Shown here: positions 18,108-28,437 of the stretch, piece after piece
Layout of the letters: every line of letters begins with the position of its first letter
Numbering within the stretch: position 1 is the first letter of the stretch
DNA from: Pelosinus baikalensis
GTDB lineage: Bacteria; Bacillota; Negativicutes; DSM-13327
DNA length: 64,000 nt
NCBI RefSeq assembly: GCF_020819555.1
Contig: NZ_JAJHJB010000022.1
Coordinates: 29,548 to 93,547 of the forward strand
Direction: 5' to 3'
The notes under the pieces: model-generated
Told to the model about the DNA's origin: nothing
The model's database searches: none
What the model saw: only the letters and a program-made list of their open reading frames with translations
Program-made: the position numbers and the translations under genes

Positions 18108-19370
18108 CTATATTACTTTTTTCAATCGATAATTCTGATCTTGCCGCTGAGAATTTTGCTGCCACACTACTACAATGAGTGCATTCAGCAACCAAAACAA
18201 CATGGATAGCTGTATATTAAACATTACATAATCCGTAAATCCATTTACAATCAGACCAAATATCGCTCCCACAATTCCTAACATAATTCCGGATGACCAT
18301 CGAATAGACTCTCTTACTGAAGATAAGGCTAAACGCAAGTGTCCACACATGATCGTTAAGAAAGTAATCAAACCTGGAATACCAATTTCAGCAGCAATAT
18401 TTAAATACATATTATGAGCATGAAAAATCTTAGTATTCGGATTATTTATGAAAAAATCATAGTCGGGATATACCATCCAATAGGCTCCCCAACCAATGCC
18501 TAGAAATGGCTTATTCACAATCATAGCGATTGTGCTTTCCCATAGAGCCAGCCGCAGCGTTGATGAAGTATCGGTAGGATTCATAATTGACATAAGTCGC
18601 TCTAGTAATGCATCATGAGCAAAAAATGCAATAACAGGCAATAACAACAGTAGCCAAAATACTTTACGATTGCACAACATACCATACATAGCCACAATGG
18701 CTAATACACTAAGCCAGGCACCTCGCGAATAGGTAAGAAGTAAACATCCCCCAAACATGATTACTAACACAGAATATACTATTTTATACTTATTCTCCTG
18801 CGCTTTATATCCCATACCTGAAGCAATCGCCATCATGGTAACTAAAAACCCAGCCAACAAATTAGGATTTTCCAGAGTAGAAAAAATTCGCATCTTTAGA
18901 TCTGGAAACTGCTCTCCATCTACCCACTCAAGAGCTGAGAGGGTAGCCCCAAAAAAATATTGATAAAAGCCATACATAGCAACCACTACCGCTGATGCTA
19001 ACATACTCCATATAAGCCGCTTTACTTGACTGCTAGAACGCATATTATTGACAACCAAATAGTAAAGTAATAGGTATCGTCCCATTAAGTTGTAATAGTT
19101 ATAAAAACTAAAGTCTCTATCAGGAGATGCCAAAATAGAAGCAGCTGATAATAGAACTAACAAGGCTATACCAGCATCGAAGGGGGTCGCCTTAAAATCC
19201 AGTTTTTGTAGAACTATGATCTTTCCCAGCCATAATAAAGCACCCAGACCTAGAAAGATACTGCTCCATTTGAGGGACAATGGCAAAAAAAAGGTCACCG
19301 CCAGTATGCAGTGCTCAATCAAATATTCTAAAAAATACTGAGTATGGGTAGTTCTATATGTTATATACAT
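18108..19370 (-). CDS. O-antigen ligase family (Wzy_C) membrane protein
   Basis: A 420-residue protein with about ten to twelve membrane segments and the Wzy_C/WaaL signature GIGWGAYWMVYPDYDFF...FHAHNMYLNIAAEIGIPGLI, containing the conserved histidine of the large periplasmic loop. Such proteins attach O-polysaccharide to lipid A core or polymerise surface glycans. Its presence fits a diderm cell envelope. No other glycan genes are adjacent, so the exact glycan is unknown. Confidence 0.85.
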   Translation of the reverse strand: MYITYRTTHTQYFLEYLIEHCILAVTFFLPLSLKWSSIFLGLGALLWLGKIIVLQKLDFKATPFDAGIALLVLLSAASILASPDRDFSFYNYYNLMGRYLLLYYLVVNNMRSSSQVKRLIWSMLASAVVVAMYGFYQYFFGATLSALEWVDGEQFPDLKMRIFSTLENPNLLAGFLVTMMAIASGMGYKAQENKYKIVYSVLVIMFGGCLLLTYSRGAWLSVLAIVAMYGMLCNRKVFWLLLLLPVIAFFAHDALLERLMSIMNPTDTSSTLRLALWESTIAMIVNKPFLGIGWGAYWMVYPDYDFFINNPNTKIFHAHNMYLNIAAEIGIPGLITFLTIMCGHLRLALSSVRESIRWSSGIMLGIVGAIFGLIVNGFTDYVMFNIQLSMLFWLLNALIVVVWQQNSQRQDQNYRLKKVI

Positions 19371-19483
19371 AAATTCACCCGTCTAATAGCACTTACCATT
19401 TAGTATTTTCTACGTACTCATACTATTTAGTAACTGCCAAATTCAATACCATTTTTAATTATAGCTAAGAAAGAGTCATTTGT

Positions 19484-20767
19484 CTAGCTACATATTATTT
19501 TTCGAACGGCACCAATTAGATATAAGGAACCCGCAACACAGAGAATATCTTCTTCACCGGCTAATAATTTGGCACGTTTTACCCCCTCCTCAATTGAAGA
19601 GGCGACTTCTACATGTTCAGCCTTTATTTCCCGGGCAACTATTTCTGGTTTTCCTGCTCTTTCAGACATAGGGGCCACAACGACTACTTTATCTTGCGAT
19701 CGTATTAATGTCGTAACCATAGTCTTCACATCTTTATCTTGTAAAATTCCTAACAAGAAAACTATTTTTTTCCCTTTACAAAATCGATCTAAATTTTCCC
19801 GCAGTGCTCTTATTCCATCAGGATTATGTGCACCATCAATAATCACAGTAGGTCTTCCAGGCATTACCTCAAACCGTCCAGGCCATCGTACTGTTAGTAG
19901 TCCCTTTTCGATTGCAGATAGATCAATACGTTTTTCATTTTTTCCCAGAACCATTGCAGTCATAACTGCTACTGCACAATTATCGACTTGATGTCCACCC
20001 AGAAGATTAACAAGAAAGGGAACTGCTTTTCTTTCGGTTCCAACCGCTACCACTATTCTTTGACATTCCCCTTCCATTTCAAGAAATGTTGCTGAAAAAT
20101 CTTCTCTGTATACGTAACAAGTCGCTGCGCTTTTTTGTGAGATATTTTTTATAACATCTAAAGCTTCTCCTTGGGCACCTGTAATCACCGGGACATTTTT
20201 TTTAATAATTCCTGATTTATGATGGGCAATTTCCCTTACGGTGTTGCCACATTTATCTGTATGGTCCAAAGTAACGTTGGTAATCACTGATATTTCAGGC
20301 ATAATCACATTAGTTGAATCTAAAAGCCCGCCCAAACCAACTTCAATGACAGCATACTCCACGCCGCAGGCTGCAAAATAATAAAACGCAGCTGCCGTTA
20401 GCACTTCAAATTCAGTCGGATGACCTAATTCTTGTGCTACTATTTTACCCATAAATCTACTTGTATACGCAATAGCCTCTCCAAATTCATCAGGAGCAAT
20501 TTCTTTTCCATTCACAATCATACGTTCTGTATACGCAGATAAATGCGGCGATGTATACATACCTGTGTTTATTCCTGAAGCCCTTAGAATGGATGCTAAC
20601 ATTGCTGTCGTTGATCCTTTGCCATTAGTACCTGCTACATGAATGGTTTTAAATTTTCTTTCAGGATGGTCCATTAATTCTAATAGTTTTTCAATTCTAG
20701 CTAAACCTAAATTAATTCCAAACTTAGTTAGATTAGCTAAATAGGTTAGGGATTCTTCATATGTCAT
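19484..20767 (-). CDS. folC: Folylpolyglutamate synthase / dihydrofolate synthase
   Basis: Mur-ligase family enzyme adding glutamate to (dihydro)pteroate/folate. The 427-residue product has the P-loop GTNGKGSTTAML, the omega-loop region TERMIVNGKEI, and VIDGAHNPDGIRAL. The start at 20767 (MTYEESL) has GGAAGG upstream; the longer in-frame ATG at 20839 lacks one. It lies downstream of valS, the common Firmicute valS-folC order. Confidence 0.94.
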   Translation of the reverse strand: MTYEESLTYLANLTKFGINLGLARIEKLLELMDHPERKFKTIHVAGTNGKGSTTAMLASILRASGINTGMYTSPHLSAYTERMIVNGKEIAPDEFGEAIAYTSRFMGKIVAQELGHPTEFEVLTAAAFYYFAACGVEYAVIEVGLGGLLDSTNVIMPEISVITNVTLDHTDKCGNTVREIAHHKSGIIKKNVPVITGAQGEALDVIKNISQKSAATCYVYREDFSATFLEMEGECQRIVVAVGTERKAVPFLVNLLGGHQVDNCAVAVMTAMVLGKNEKRIDLSAIEKGLLTVRWPGRFEVMPGRPTVIIDGAHNPDGIRALRENLDRFCKGKKIVFLLGILQDKDVKTMVTTLIRSQDKVVVVAPMSERAGKPEIVAREIKAEHVEVASSIEEGVKRAKLLAGEEDILCVAGSLYLIGAVRKIICS

Positions 20768-20944
20768 TGTTTTCACACCTTCCGAAATAAACTGACAAAG
20801 TAGAGAAAAATAATGGAACCACAAAAGTACAAAGGACACAAAGGAAACTATAATTAACTCTACATACCTACTTTATATGCCTTATATCGACACTTACCTT
20901 TGTGGTTCACAAATCATACCACTATATTTATTACCTTATACTCT

Positions 20945-23623
20945 CTACAGCGTAGCCAAATAAGCCAAGCGTTCCCGAATTGCTGTTTGCTTTTCTTGAT
21001 ACTCTTCTGCTTTTGCTTTTTCTTTTGCAATCACTTCTGCTGGAGCCTTCGCTACAAAACCTTCATTGGAAAGCTTTCCATCAATACGAGCAATTTCTTT
21101 CCCTAATGTTGTTAATTCTTTATTTAATCGAAGAGATTCTTTTTCTATATCAATTAAACCTTTTAATGGCAGGTAAATTTCCACACCACTCACTACTGCA
21201 GTCATCGCATTATCTGGTTTGGCGTCATCGGCTCCTAACAATTGGACCGACTCTGCTGAAGCCAGAGTTTTTATATACTGTAAATTACTTGCAAACACCT
21301 GCTGAAATTCACTAGCTGTAATTTGCAAAATAACTTCACTCTTTTTCCCTGGTGGCACGTTCACTTCCGCTCTCATATTACGAATTGACTTAATGGTTTC
21401 CATCATTATAACCATCTGTTGTTCCGTATCTTCATTAATGAGTGTTGCTGAACTGTCAGTAGGCCAATCAGCTACCATGATGCTCTGTCCGTCATGAGGC
21501 AAGTGCTGCCAAATACTTTCTGTAATAAATGGCATAAATGGATGCAATAGTTTTAACGTATTTTCTAATACATACCATAAGACATACTGAGCAGTATTCC
21601 GAGCCTCGACTGCTTCCTTGTTGTACAATCTGGCTTTTGCCATTTCAATGTACCAGTCGCAATATTCATTCCAAATAAATTCATATAACAGACGAGCTGC
21701 TTCTCCTAATTCAAAGCGTTCTAAATTACGAGTTACCTCACTCACCGTCTTAGCGCAACGACTTAAGATCCATTTATCTGCTAATGTAAAATAATCCTCC
21801 TTCTTGGCTGTGGCACCATAACTTGCTAATTGTTCCACAGTGGTTACATCTTCTAAATTCATCAATACAAAGCGAGATGCATTCCAAAGCTTATTGGCAA
21901 AATTACGACTAGACTCTACCCGCTCCCAATAAAAACGCATATCATTTCCCGGCGTATTACCAGTCACTAATGTAAAACGCAGAGTATCTGCACCATTTTT
22001 GTCAATAACCTCTAGTGGATCAATCCCATTTCCTAAGGATTTACTCATTTTACGTCCTTGTGAGTCACGCACCAAACCATGAATAAATACATGTTTAAAA
22101 GGAATTTCCTTCTTAAATTCTAAACCCATCATAATCATTCTGGCTACCCAGAAGAAAATAATATCATAACCAGTTACCAGTACACTTGTAGGATAAAACT
22201 GCTCTAATTCTTCTGTATCTTCTGGCCATCCCATGGTAGAAAAAGGCCATAAGCCGGAACTAAACCAAGTATCTAATACATCCTCATCTTGTTCTATACG
22301 ATGACTACCACATTTAGGGCATGCAGTAACTGCTTCACGGGCTACAATGGTTTCACCACATTCACAATACCAAGCTGGAATACGATGTCCCCACCAAAGC
22401 TGGCGAGAAATACACCAATCCCGAATATTCTCCATCCAATTAATATAGGTTTTAGTAAATCGTTCAGGCACAAACTGAATGGCACCTGTTGTCACAGCCT
22501 CAATCGCTGGTTCTGCTAATGACTGAATTTTAACAAACCACTGCTTAGATACTAATGGTTCTACAACAGTAGTACAACGCTGACAATGCCCTACAGCATG
22601 CATATGGTCATCCACTTTTACCAAAGAGCCTATTTCATCTAAGTCAGCAACCAATATTTTACGACACTCATAACGATCCAGCCCTGCATATTTACCAGTA
22701 TCCGCTGCCATTGTACCATCGTTAGCAATTACAACGATTTGGGGTAAATTATGACGCAGCCCCATTTCAAAATCATTCGGATCATGAGCAGGCGTAATCT
22801 TAACAGCACCTGTACCAAAAGCAGGATCTACATATTCATCTGCAATAACTGGAATCAGTCGTCCTACTAAAGGCAATACTAATTGTTTCCCAATTAAATC
22901 ACGATAACGAGCATCTTCTGGATTCACAGCTACTGCTGTATCACCCAACATGGTTTCTGGCCGAGTCGTAGCCACCGTCACATATTCCCCTTGGCTTCCC
23001 TTTACCAGATAACGAACATGATATAAATTCCCTGGTTTTTCTTCATGTTCTACTTCAATATCGCTAAGTGCAGTATTACAACGAGGACACCAATTGGTAA
23101 TGCGGTTGCCCTGATAAATAAGTCCCTTCTCGTATAATGAGACAAAAACCTCACGCACTGCTTCAGAGCAGCCTTCATCCATGGTAAAGCGCTCTCTTTG
23201 CCAATCACAAGAAGCACCTAAACTTTTTAATTGTTTAATAATCCGATCCCCATACTGCTCTTTCCATTCCCAAACTTTTTCGATAAACTTCTCACGCCCC
23301 AGATCGTGGCGAGAGCTGCCTTCTTTAACCAACATTTCTTCTACTTTTATTTGCGTAGCAATACCAGCATGGTCGGTTCCTGGCATCCACAAGGTATTGT
23401 AGCCTTGCATACGGCGAAAACGAATTAGAATGTCCTGCAAGGCATTGTCTAAAGCATGGCCCATATGTAACTGCCCAGTTACATTAGGCGGGGGAATCAC
23501 AATGCTAAAAGGTTTTTTGTCCTTATTTACTTCCTCATGAAAGAAACCATTATCTTCCCAATATTTATACCACTTTTCTTCCACTGCCTGTGGGTCATAC
23601 ACAGTTGGAATATTCTTTTCCAT
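20945..23623 (-). CDS. valS: Valyl-tRNA synthetase
   Basis: Class I aminoacyl-tRNA synthetase of 892 residues. It has the HIGH-type motif HMGH at 53-56, KMSKS within GRKMSKSLGNG, a CP1 editing domain, and a C-terminal coiled coil (RLNKELTTLGKEIARIDGKLS...) typical of ValRS. It is preceded by a T-box leader and a good promoter, so expression should respond to uncharged tRNA-Val. Confidence 0.97.
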   Translation of the reverse strand: MEKNIPTVYDPQAVEEKWYKYWEDNGFFHEEVNKDKKPFSIVIPPPNVTGQLHMGHALDNALQDILIRFRRMQGYNTLWMPGTDHAGIATQIKVEEMLVKEGSSRHDLGREKFIEKVWEWKEQYGDRIIKQLKSLGASCDWQRERFTMDEGCSEAVREVFVSLYEKGLIYQGNRITNWCPRCNTALSDIEVEHEEKPGNLYHVRYLVKGSQGEYVTVATTRPETMLGDTAVAVNPEDARYRDLIGKQLVLPLVGRLIPVIADEYVDPAFGTGAVKITPAHDPNDFEMGLRHNLPQIVVIANDGTMAADTGKYAGLDRYECRKILVADLDEIGSLVKVDDHMHAVGHCQRCTTVVEPLVSKQWFVKIQSLAEPAIEAVTTGAIQFVPERFTKTYINWMENIRDWCISRQLWWGHRIPAWYCECGETIVAREAVTACPKCGSHRIEQDEDVLDTWFSSGLWPFSTMGWPEDTEELEQFYPTSVLVTGYDIIFFWVARMIMMGLEFKKEIPFKHVFIHGLVRDSQGRKMSKSLGNGIDPLEVIDKNGADTLRFTLVTGNTPGNDMRFYWERVESSRNFANKLWNASRFVLMNLEDVTTVEQLASYGATAKKEDYFTLADKWILSRCAKTVSEVTRNLERFELGEAARLLYEFIWNEYCDWYIEMAKARLYNKEAVEARNTAQYVLWYVLENTLKLLHPFMPFITESIWQHLPHDGQSIMVADWPTDSSATLINEDTEQQMVIMMETIKSIRNMRAEVNVPPGKKSEVILQITASEFQQVFASNLQYIKTLASAESVQLLGADDAKPDNAMTAVVSGVEIYLPLKGLIDIEKESLRLNKELTTLGKEIARIDGKLSNEGFVAKAPAEVIAKEKAKAEEYQEKQTAIRERLAYLATL

Positions 23624-23687
23624 CTAGAGATCCTCCTACCATTTTAATATTTAGGCGTCCTTTTAACCACAGAAGCACTAAAAACAC

Positions 23688-23960
23688 TGAAAAAATAGAA
23701 AAGCTCTTTCATCCTAAAAGGACGAAAGAGCATACTTTCGTGGTACCACCTTGTTTCTTTGAGATAACTCTACTCTTTAGAATCACTCAAACTCCGACGC
23801 CATAACGGGGCATACCGACTGCACCTACTATCAGTTCAATGCAATAGCTCCAGGACTACCTTCCGCTATCCCACTTCCGAGAGATCTTTCAGCCACGGAT
23901 CTCCTCTCTATACGGCGGCAATAACGTACTCCTTCCTATCATAGCCTCTAAAAATATATA
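23688..23960 (-). promoter_or_regulatory. T-box leader of valS
   Basis: The minus strand carries the T-box core AGGTGGTACCACG (23751-23739), which pairs with the tRNA acceptor end. It is followed by an intrinsic terminator whose stem includes GCTCTTTC/GAAAGAGC (about 23703-23730) and a long U-rich tail (23702-23688). Upstream lie Stem I-like pairings (AGAGGAGATC with GATCTCTC). The leader should read through when uncharged tRNA-Val binds. I could not place the specifier triplet with certainty; GTC or GTA is expected. Confidence 0.92.
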
Positions 23961-23966
23961 CTATAT

Positions 23967-23996
23967 ACTATACCCATAGTATATAGTATTTGTCAA
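23967..23996 (-). promoter_or_regulatory. Promoter of the valS T-box transcript
   Basis: A perfect TTGACA (23996-23991) and TATAGT (23972-23967) with 18-base spacing, directly upstream of the T-box leader. Confidence 0.8.
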
Positions 23997-24067
23997 GAAT
24001 ACATACAAGATTCTATACTCTAGAAAATAAATATCTAGTCAATTAGCAGCTTATCTCATGCCTATAG

Positions 24068-25354
24068 TTATCCAAGATACCTTAAATAAATATAGATACT
24101 AGAAATCACAATTGATAGTATCATTAAAGGAAATGCCACTTTAAAGTATTTCATGAAAGAAATGCTATGACCATTTTGTGCGGCTAGCCCCACAACTATT
24201 ACATTAGCGCTAGCTCCAATTAACGTTCCATTTCCTCCTAAACAAGCTCCCAGGGCTAAACTCCACCAGAGAGGTTCAAGATTAGCAACGCCCATGGTTC
24301 CCATTTCTTTGATAAGGGGAATCATCGTAGCCACAAAAGGAATATTATCAACAAAAGCCGAAGCAATAGCACTCAGCCACAAGATCACCATTGCAGTAGC
24401 CACGGAATTACCTGCCGTTAATTTCATTAGATCTTGGGCTAATACGGAAATAATACCCGTCTCGACTAACCCAGAGACCAGGATAAACAAGCCAACGAAG
24501 AAGAAAATCGTTAACCATTCGATTTTGTGAAAAATTCTTTCCAGTTCATGCTCCGATTGGGCATAAGTCATCACTAATAATAGTACTGCTCCGGAAAGGG
24601 CAACCGTAGCCGACTCTAAATGAAGAACCTGATGGAAGCAGAAAGCACCGATAGTAATTGAAAGTACAAACAACGATTTTTTAAGCAGAGGAATATCTTG
24701 AAGTTGCTTTTTCTCATCCAGTTCCATTACTTTCGTTTTAAGTTCTTCCGTAGTCTTCAAACGATTGCGATAAATAAGCACCAATATCCCTAAGGTAATA
24801 ATCAGAATGAAGCATGAAATCAATGCTAAATTATTAACAAATGCTGCAAATGTTAACTCTTTCACGGCACTGCCAATCATAATATTCGGAGGATCACCAA
24901 TCAGGGTTGCCGTACCGCCAATATTTGACGATATAATTTCTGTGATTAAATAAGGTATTGGCGGAACTTTCAGCTGAGCTGTTATGCTAAAAATAACAGG
25001 AGTCATTAAAAGCACCGTTGTTACATTATCTAAAAGTGCCGAACTTACAGCAGTTAAAACAGCAAGAGAAACTAAGAGTTTCACAGGATCAGCATTCACT
25101 TTTTTAGCTGCCCATATTGCTAAATAATTAAATAAGCCTGTTTGACTAACAATCGAGACCATAATCATCATCCCGATTAAAAGACCAATCGTATTGAAAT
25201 CAATATGATGAAACGCGGTTTCTTGATTAATTACCTGAAATAGAATTAATAAAACAGCCCCTCCCAAAGCAGTAACAGTACGATGGATCTTTTCTGAAAT
25301 AATTAAGGCATATGCCACTAAAAAAACGATAACCGCAATAAGTGATTTTTCCAT
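24068..25354 (-). CDS. ArsB/NhaD family permease, paralogue 1
   Basis: A 428-residue polytopic ion-transporter-superfamily protein with about eleven membrane segments. Family motifs include SALLDNVTTVLLMTPV, SNIGGTATLIGDPPNIMIGS and the second-half SAFVDNIPFVATMIPL...GGNGTLIGASANVI. These match the ArsB/NhaD branch, whose members move arsenite, Na+ or organic anions. The substrate cannot be read from sequence. A close paralogue lies at 39825-41102. Confidence 0.85.
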   Translation of the reverse strand: MEKSLIAVIVFLVAYALIISEKIHRTVTALGGAVLLILFQVINQETAFHHIDFNTIGLLIGMMIMVSIVSQTGLFNYLAIWAAKKVNADPVKLLVSLAVLTAVSSALLDNVTTVLLMTPVIFSITAQLKVPPIPYLITEIISSNIGGTATLIGDPPNIMIGSAVKELTFAAFVNNLALISCFILIITLGILVLIYRNRLKTTEELKTKVMELDEKKQLQDIPLLKKSLFVLSITIGAFCFHQVLHLESATVALSGAVLLLVMTYAQSEHELERIFHKIEWLTIFFFVGLFILVSGLVETGIISVLAQDLMKLTAGNSVATAMVILWLSAIASAFVDNIPFVATMIPLIKEMGTMGVANLEPLWWSLALGACLGGNGTLIGASANVIVVGLAAQNGHSISFMKYFKVAFPLMILSIVISSIYIYLRYLG

Positions 25355-25469
25355 ATAACGTCTCCTCTTATCTCCTCGTATTTGATAATTATCCTATAAA
25401 TTTATTCATTGCAATTTTGTTCCAATCATTAAATTCAACCCCTTTTCTCCCTTAGTCTTCCCCAAAAAT

Positions 25470-25500
25470 GCAAAAAGAAGCCTATCGGGTGACAGACTCC
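25470..25500 (-). terminator. Terminator of the exonuclease gene
   Basis: A 10-bp stem including G-U pairs (25477-25486 with 25491-25500) followed on the minus strand by TTTTTGC, 120 bp past the stop at 25621. The loop-flanking GACAGACTCC motif recurs in other terminators here. Confidence 0.6.
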
Positions 25501-25620
25501 TCCATAAACGTTCCCATATGTATTTGTTCCAAGTATATATTAGCACCATATAAATAACGATATCAGGCTACGTAAACTAAAAACATTTTACCACAAGATT
25601 ACTTTTCATGTCCATTACAC

Positions 25621-26175
25621 TCACATAAAATCTTTTACCGAAAGCTTTAGCAAATGCATCAGCTGCAAAAAATTATTCGCTTTTAATTCCTGCCCGGCAA
25701 GCAGAGCGATTTGAGCACAAGTTCGAGCATCATGCAAAGCATTATGATGATCAAAATCAATCCGAAAACGCTGAGCCAAGGTATTTAACTTATAGTTTTC
25801 TCCACCTGGCCATGCTTTTTTGGCAATTTGAACCGTACAAGCATGCTTAAACGCAGGAACAGGTAAAGAATATTCTCGTAAGATACTTCGTAATACACTA
25901 ATATCAAAGGTCGCATTGTGAGCGACCACGATCTTATTTTCAAGATGCGGCCGGATTCTTTCCCACAGTTGATCAAAGGTGGGTTTATTTACTACCTGCT
26001 CTGGATATATACCATGAACCTGTATATTCCGAAAATCAAACTTTAGCACAGGTGGCCGAATTAACGAATAAGCCGAGCGCACAATCTGTCCATTTTCTAC
26101 TGTTACAGCCGCCATACTACATACACTCGCTCGGCTGGCATTGGCCGTTTCAAAATCAATTGCAACAAAATCCAT
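25621..26175 (-). CDS. DEDDh 3'-5' exonuclease (DnaQ-like)
   Basis: A 184-residue exonuclease with ExoI (DFETAN, D7/E9), ExoII (HNATFDISVL) and ExoIII (HHNALHDARTCA) motifs of the DEDDh family. It resembles stand-alone DNA polymerase III epsilon-like exonucleases and lacks extra domains such as BRCT or helicase. It is probably monocistronic; its specific repair or RNA role is unknown. Confidence 0.9.
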   Translation of the reverse strand: MDFVAIDFETANASRASVCSMAAVTVENGQIVRSAYSLIRPPVLKFDFRNIQVHGIYPEQVVNKPTFDQLWERIRPHLENKIVVAHNATFDISVLRSILREYSLPVPAFKHACTVQIAKKAWPGGENYKLNTLAQRFRIDFDHHNALHDARTCAQIALLAGQELKANNFLQLMHLLKLSVKDFM

Positions 26176-26296
26176 TATCCTTTGGCGCTAGTTGCGCACT
26201 GCTCCTCTCTATAATAAAATATAGCTACTAAAATAGTATACTTTGTAGTATATCATTATCTCCGTAAAGTTCACAGTCTAAATTCTTCTTCGCATC

Positions 26297-26344
26297 AAAA
26301 AATAGATGTAAGAATGCCTCACTTTTCCGAGCCATTCTTACATC
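26297..26344 (-). terminator. Terminator of the 167-residue membrane protein gene
   Basis: A perfect 12-bp stem (26305-26316 with 26333-26344) followed on the minus strand by TATTTTTT. Confidence 0.85.
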
Positions 26345-26365
26345 CAAGTTAGTGATTCTATTGGT

Positions 26366-26869
26366 TTACATGGTTTCATATATCTTCGGTCGCAAGGTCT
26401 TCAGCTTATTCATAAATGTATCGCTGATTTTAAGGAGCAAACCACAGGGTTTTTCTTTTTCAGAAAATGTCAAAATTCGAGTAGTTCTGCCATCAGCAGC
26501 AGAATAGCGATGAATAAGACGGCTTACACCCTTACGTTTAAAGATGCTTCCTTTATATTGACTACAATTATATTGATTACAATAGCTCTCCAGAGAGTCC
26601 AAGTTGACTGTAAACGTGCGAGAAGCATAGAGGAATTGACTTGTAATGATTAGCTCTTGATTGGTTAGCACATAGGTATAGCGTACAGCATAACGCCACA
26701 GTAATAATCCACAAAACAAACCAATATAGGCTATACCAAGGAAACTGGGTTTCCCTGCAATATATGATTGAACCTCAATTCCCATCCATATGATAAGTGC
26801 AATGACAGATAAACCCATCCAGAAAAGCTTCTCTTTACAAAATTGTGATGTTTCTTGATATTTTACCAT
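26366..26869 (-). CDS. Small membrane protein with PH-like domain, unknown
   Basis: A 167-residue protein with two membrane segments (about 15-34 and 42-60) followed by a soluble, beta-rich region (YTYVLTNQELIITSQFLYASRTFTVNLDSLES) reminiscent of bacterial PH-like (YdbS-type) domains. That likeness is by eye only. AGGAGG precedes the ATG. It is flanked by terminators on both sides and so is probably a single-gene transcript. I do not recognise a function. Confidence 0.7.
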   Translation of the reverse strand: MVKYQETSQFCKEKLFWMGLSVIALIIWMGIEVQSYIAGKPSFLGIAYIGLFCGLLLWRYAVRYTYVLTNQELIITSQFLYASRTFTVNLDSLESYCNQYNCSQYKGSIFKRKGVSRLIHRYSAADGRTTRILTFSEKEKPCGLLLKISDTFMNKLKTLRPKIYETM

Positions 26870-26953
26870 AATACCTCCTGTGTTCCAGTCTTTTAGAATG
26901 CAAGACCCTTATTCAAGAAAACTCTTACTATTATCATATCGTAAATACAATCA

Positions 26954-26979
26954 AGGGAGCAAGTATCTTCTTGCCCCCT
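26954..26979 (-). terminator. Probable terminator of the SLC13 permease gene
   Basis: A stem AGGGAGCAAG / CTTGCCCCCT (26954-26963 with 26970-26979, one mismatch) 16 bp past the stop; the following minus-strand sequence TTGATTGTATT is only moderately U-rich. Confidence 0.55.
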
Positions 26980-26994
26980 CGATAAAAGATTATC

Positions 26995-28266
26995 TTATTT
27001 CGGAAAAAATGGCCATACAATCGGAATAATAATAATGGAAACGATAAAGCAGACAAGAACAAGACCGCTCCCAGCTTTCACATAGTCCATAAATTTATAT
27101 CCACCAGGACCGAGCACCAGCGTATTCGGCGGAGTTCCAACAGGAGTGGCAAAAGCGCAGGATGCAGCAACAGCAATCGCCATCAATACAGCATGGGGAC
27201 TGGCCCCAATTCCTTTGGCAATGGAAATACCAATCGGTGCTAACAAAGCAGTTGAAGCAGTATTAGACATAAATTGGGTCAATCCGCAAGAAAGAATAAA
27301 GAGACTTGCAGTCACTACCATCGGTGATGGACTCCCCCCCATCGCATTCACAACAATATCCGCTATCATCTTGCCAGCCCCACTCTTTTCCATAGCAGCA
27401 GCAATCGGCATCATACCTGCAAAGAGAAAAATAGTTACCCAGTCAATACTATGATAGGCTTGTTTTTCCTTTAAGCAGCCCGTAAGCACAGCAAGAATCG
27501 CCCCAATTATGGCAGCAATCTCAAGAGGTATTGATTTAAGATCAAGTCCCATAACAATCACTACAGCAAGCAAGATGATACCCGAAATCCACATCTTTTT
27601 AGGATCATTCACACTCACTTCAATCTCTTGTTCAATTTCTTGATCCGTTGAAATTTCCATTTTCGGTAACAAATGTTTCCCGATAAACATCATGTATAAC
27701 ATACCAGCAATCGTAAGCGGAATACCGATCCAAGCAAATTCGAAGAAACCAAAAGGCTCAAAACCGGCAGCTTTTAACGCACCAGCCGCAATAATATTAG
27801 GCGGTGTACCAACAAGAGTTATAATGCCTCCTAAGCCAGCAGCAAATGCCAGAGGCATAAGCTGACGAGAAGCTGAAATCTTAGCCACAGCGCAGATACC
27901 AATAATGACAGGCATAAGTGCTGCTGTTGTGCCTGTATTGGAGCTAACAGCCGATAGAACTGCAGTAATAAGCATCACAGCAATCATCAAACCATTTTCA
28001 CTCTTACCGGCATATTTCACGACGGTTTCTCCCATTTTTTGAGCGAGACCTGTGTGAAACATAGAACCGCCAATCACAAACATACCTGCAAATAGAATAA
28101 CTGTGGAGTTAGAAAGCCCCGAGAATACTTGAGTTATAGGAATGACCCCCAGAATACCTAAGGCAATGGCTCCACCCATAGCTGCAATAGCCAAAGGTAT
28201 CGCCTCTGTAACAAATAATAAAGCTACAATTCCCAACACAATAAGTGTTATTATCGCTGGCGACAT
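26995..28266 (-). CDS. SLC13 (DASS) family permease
   Basis: A 423-residue polytopic transporter of the divalent anion/Na+ symporter family, with repeats SNTGTTAALMPVIIGIC and SNTASTALLAPIGISIA and the GTPPNIIAAGAL / GTPPNTLVLGPGGYKFMDY motifs. Likely substrates are C4-dicarboxylates or related anions, fitting a succinate-to-propionate fermentation. That is inferred from context. The C-terminus (IVSIIIIPIVWPFFPK) is nearly repeated in a decayed remnant at 36544-36700. Confidence 0.87.
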   Translation of the reverse strand: MSPAIITLIVLGIVALLFVTEAIPLAIAAMGGAIALGILGVIPITQVFSGLSNSTVILFAGMFVIGGSMFHTGLAQKMGETVVKYAGKSENGLMIAVMLITAVLSAVSSNTGTTAALMPVIIGICAVAKISASRQLMPLAFAAGLGGIITLVGTPPNIIAAGALKAAGFEPFGFFEFAWIGIPLTIAGMLYMMFIGKHLLPKMEISTDQEIEQEIEVSVNDPKKMWISGIILLAVVIVMGLDLKSIPLEIAAIIGAILAVLTGCLKEKQAYHSIDWVTIFLFAGMMPIAAAMEKSGAGKMIADIVVNAMGGSPSPMVVTASLFILSCGLTQFMSNTASTALLAPIGISIAKGIGASPHAVLMAIAVAASCAFATPVGTPPNTLVLGPGGYKFMDYVKAGSGLVLVCFIVSIIIIPIVWPFFPK

Positions 28267-28396
28267 ATAAATCTCCTCCTATTTACAACAAACTCTCATT
28301 AAACTTTTATATTTGTATATCTAGATTCCATAGTACATCACTCTTCATAAATACGGCTTTATTCACGGATTAGCTCTAGCGAATAGTTTGAACCAT

Positions 28397-28427
28397 GATT
28401 CAGATGAAGTAAAACTTCATCTGAATC
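28397..28427. terminator. Hairpin at the end of propionate cluster 2
   Basis: A perfect 14-bp stem with a 3-base loop, 11 bp beyond the mmdB stop. No U-run follows on the minus strand (ATGGTTC), though the plus side has CATTTTTAT. It may terminate or protect the mmdB mRNA end. Confidence 0.65.
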
Positions 28428-28437
28428 CATTTTTATA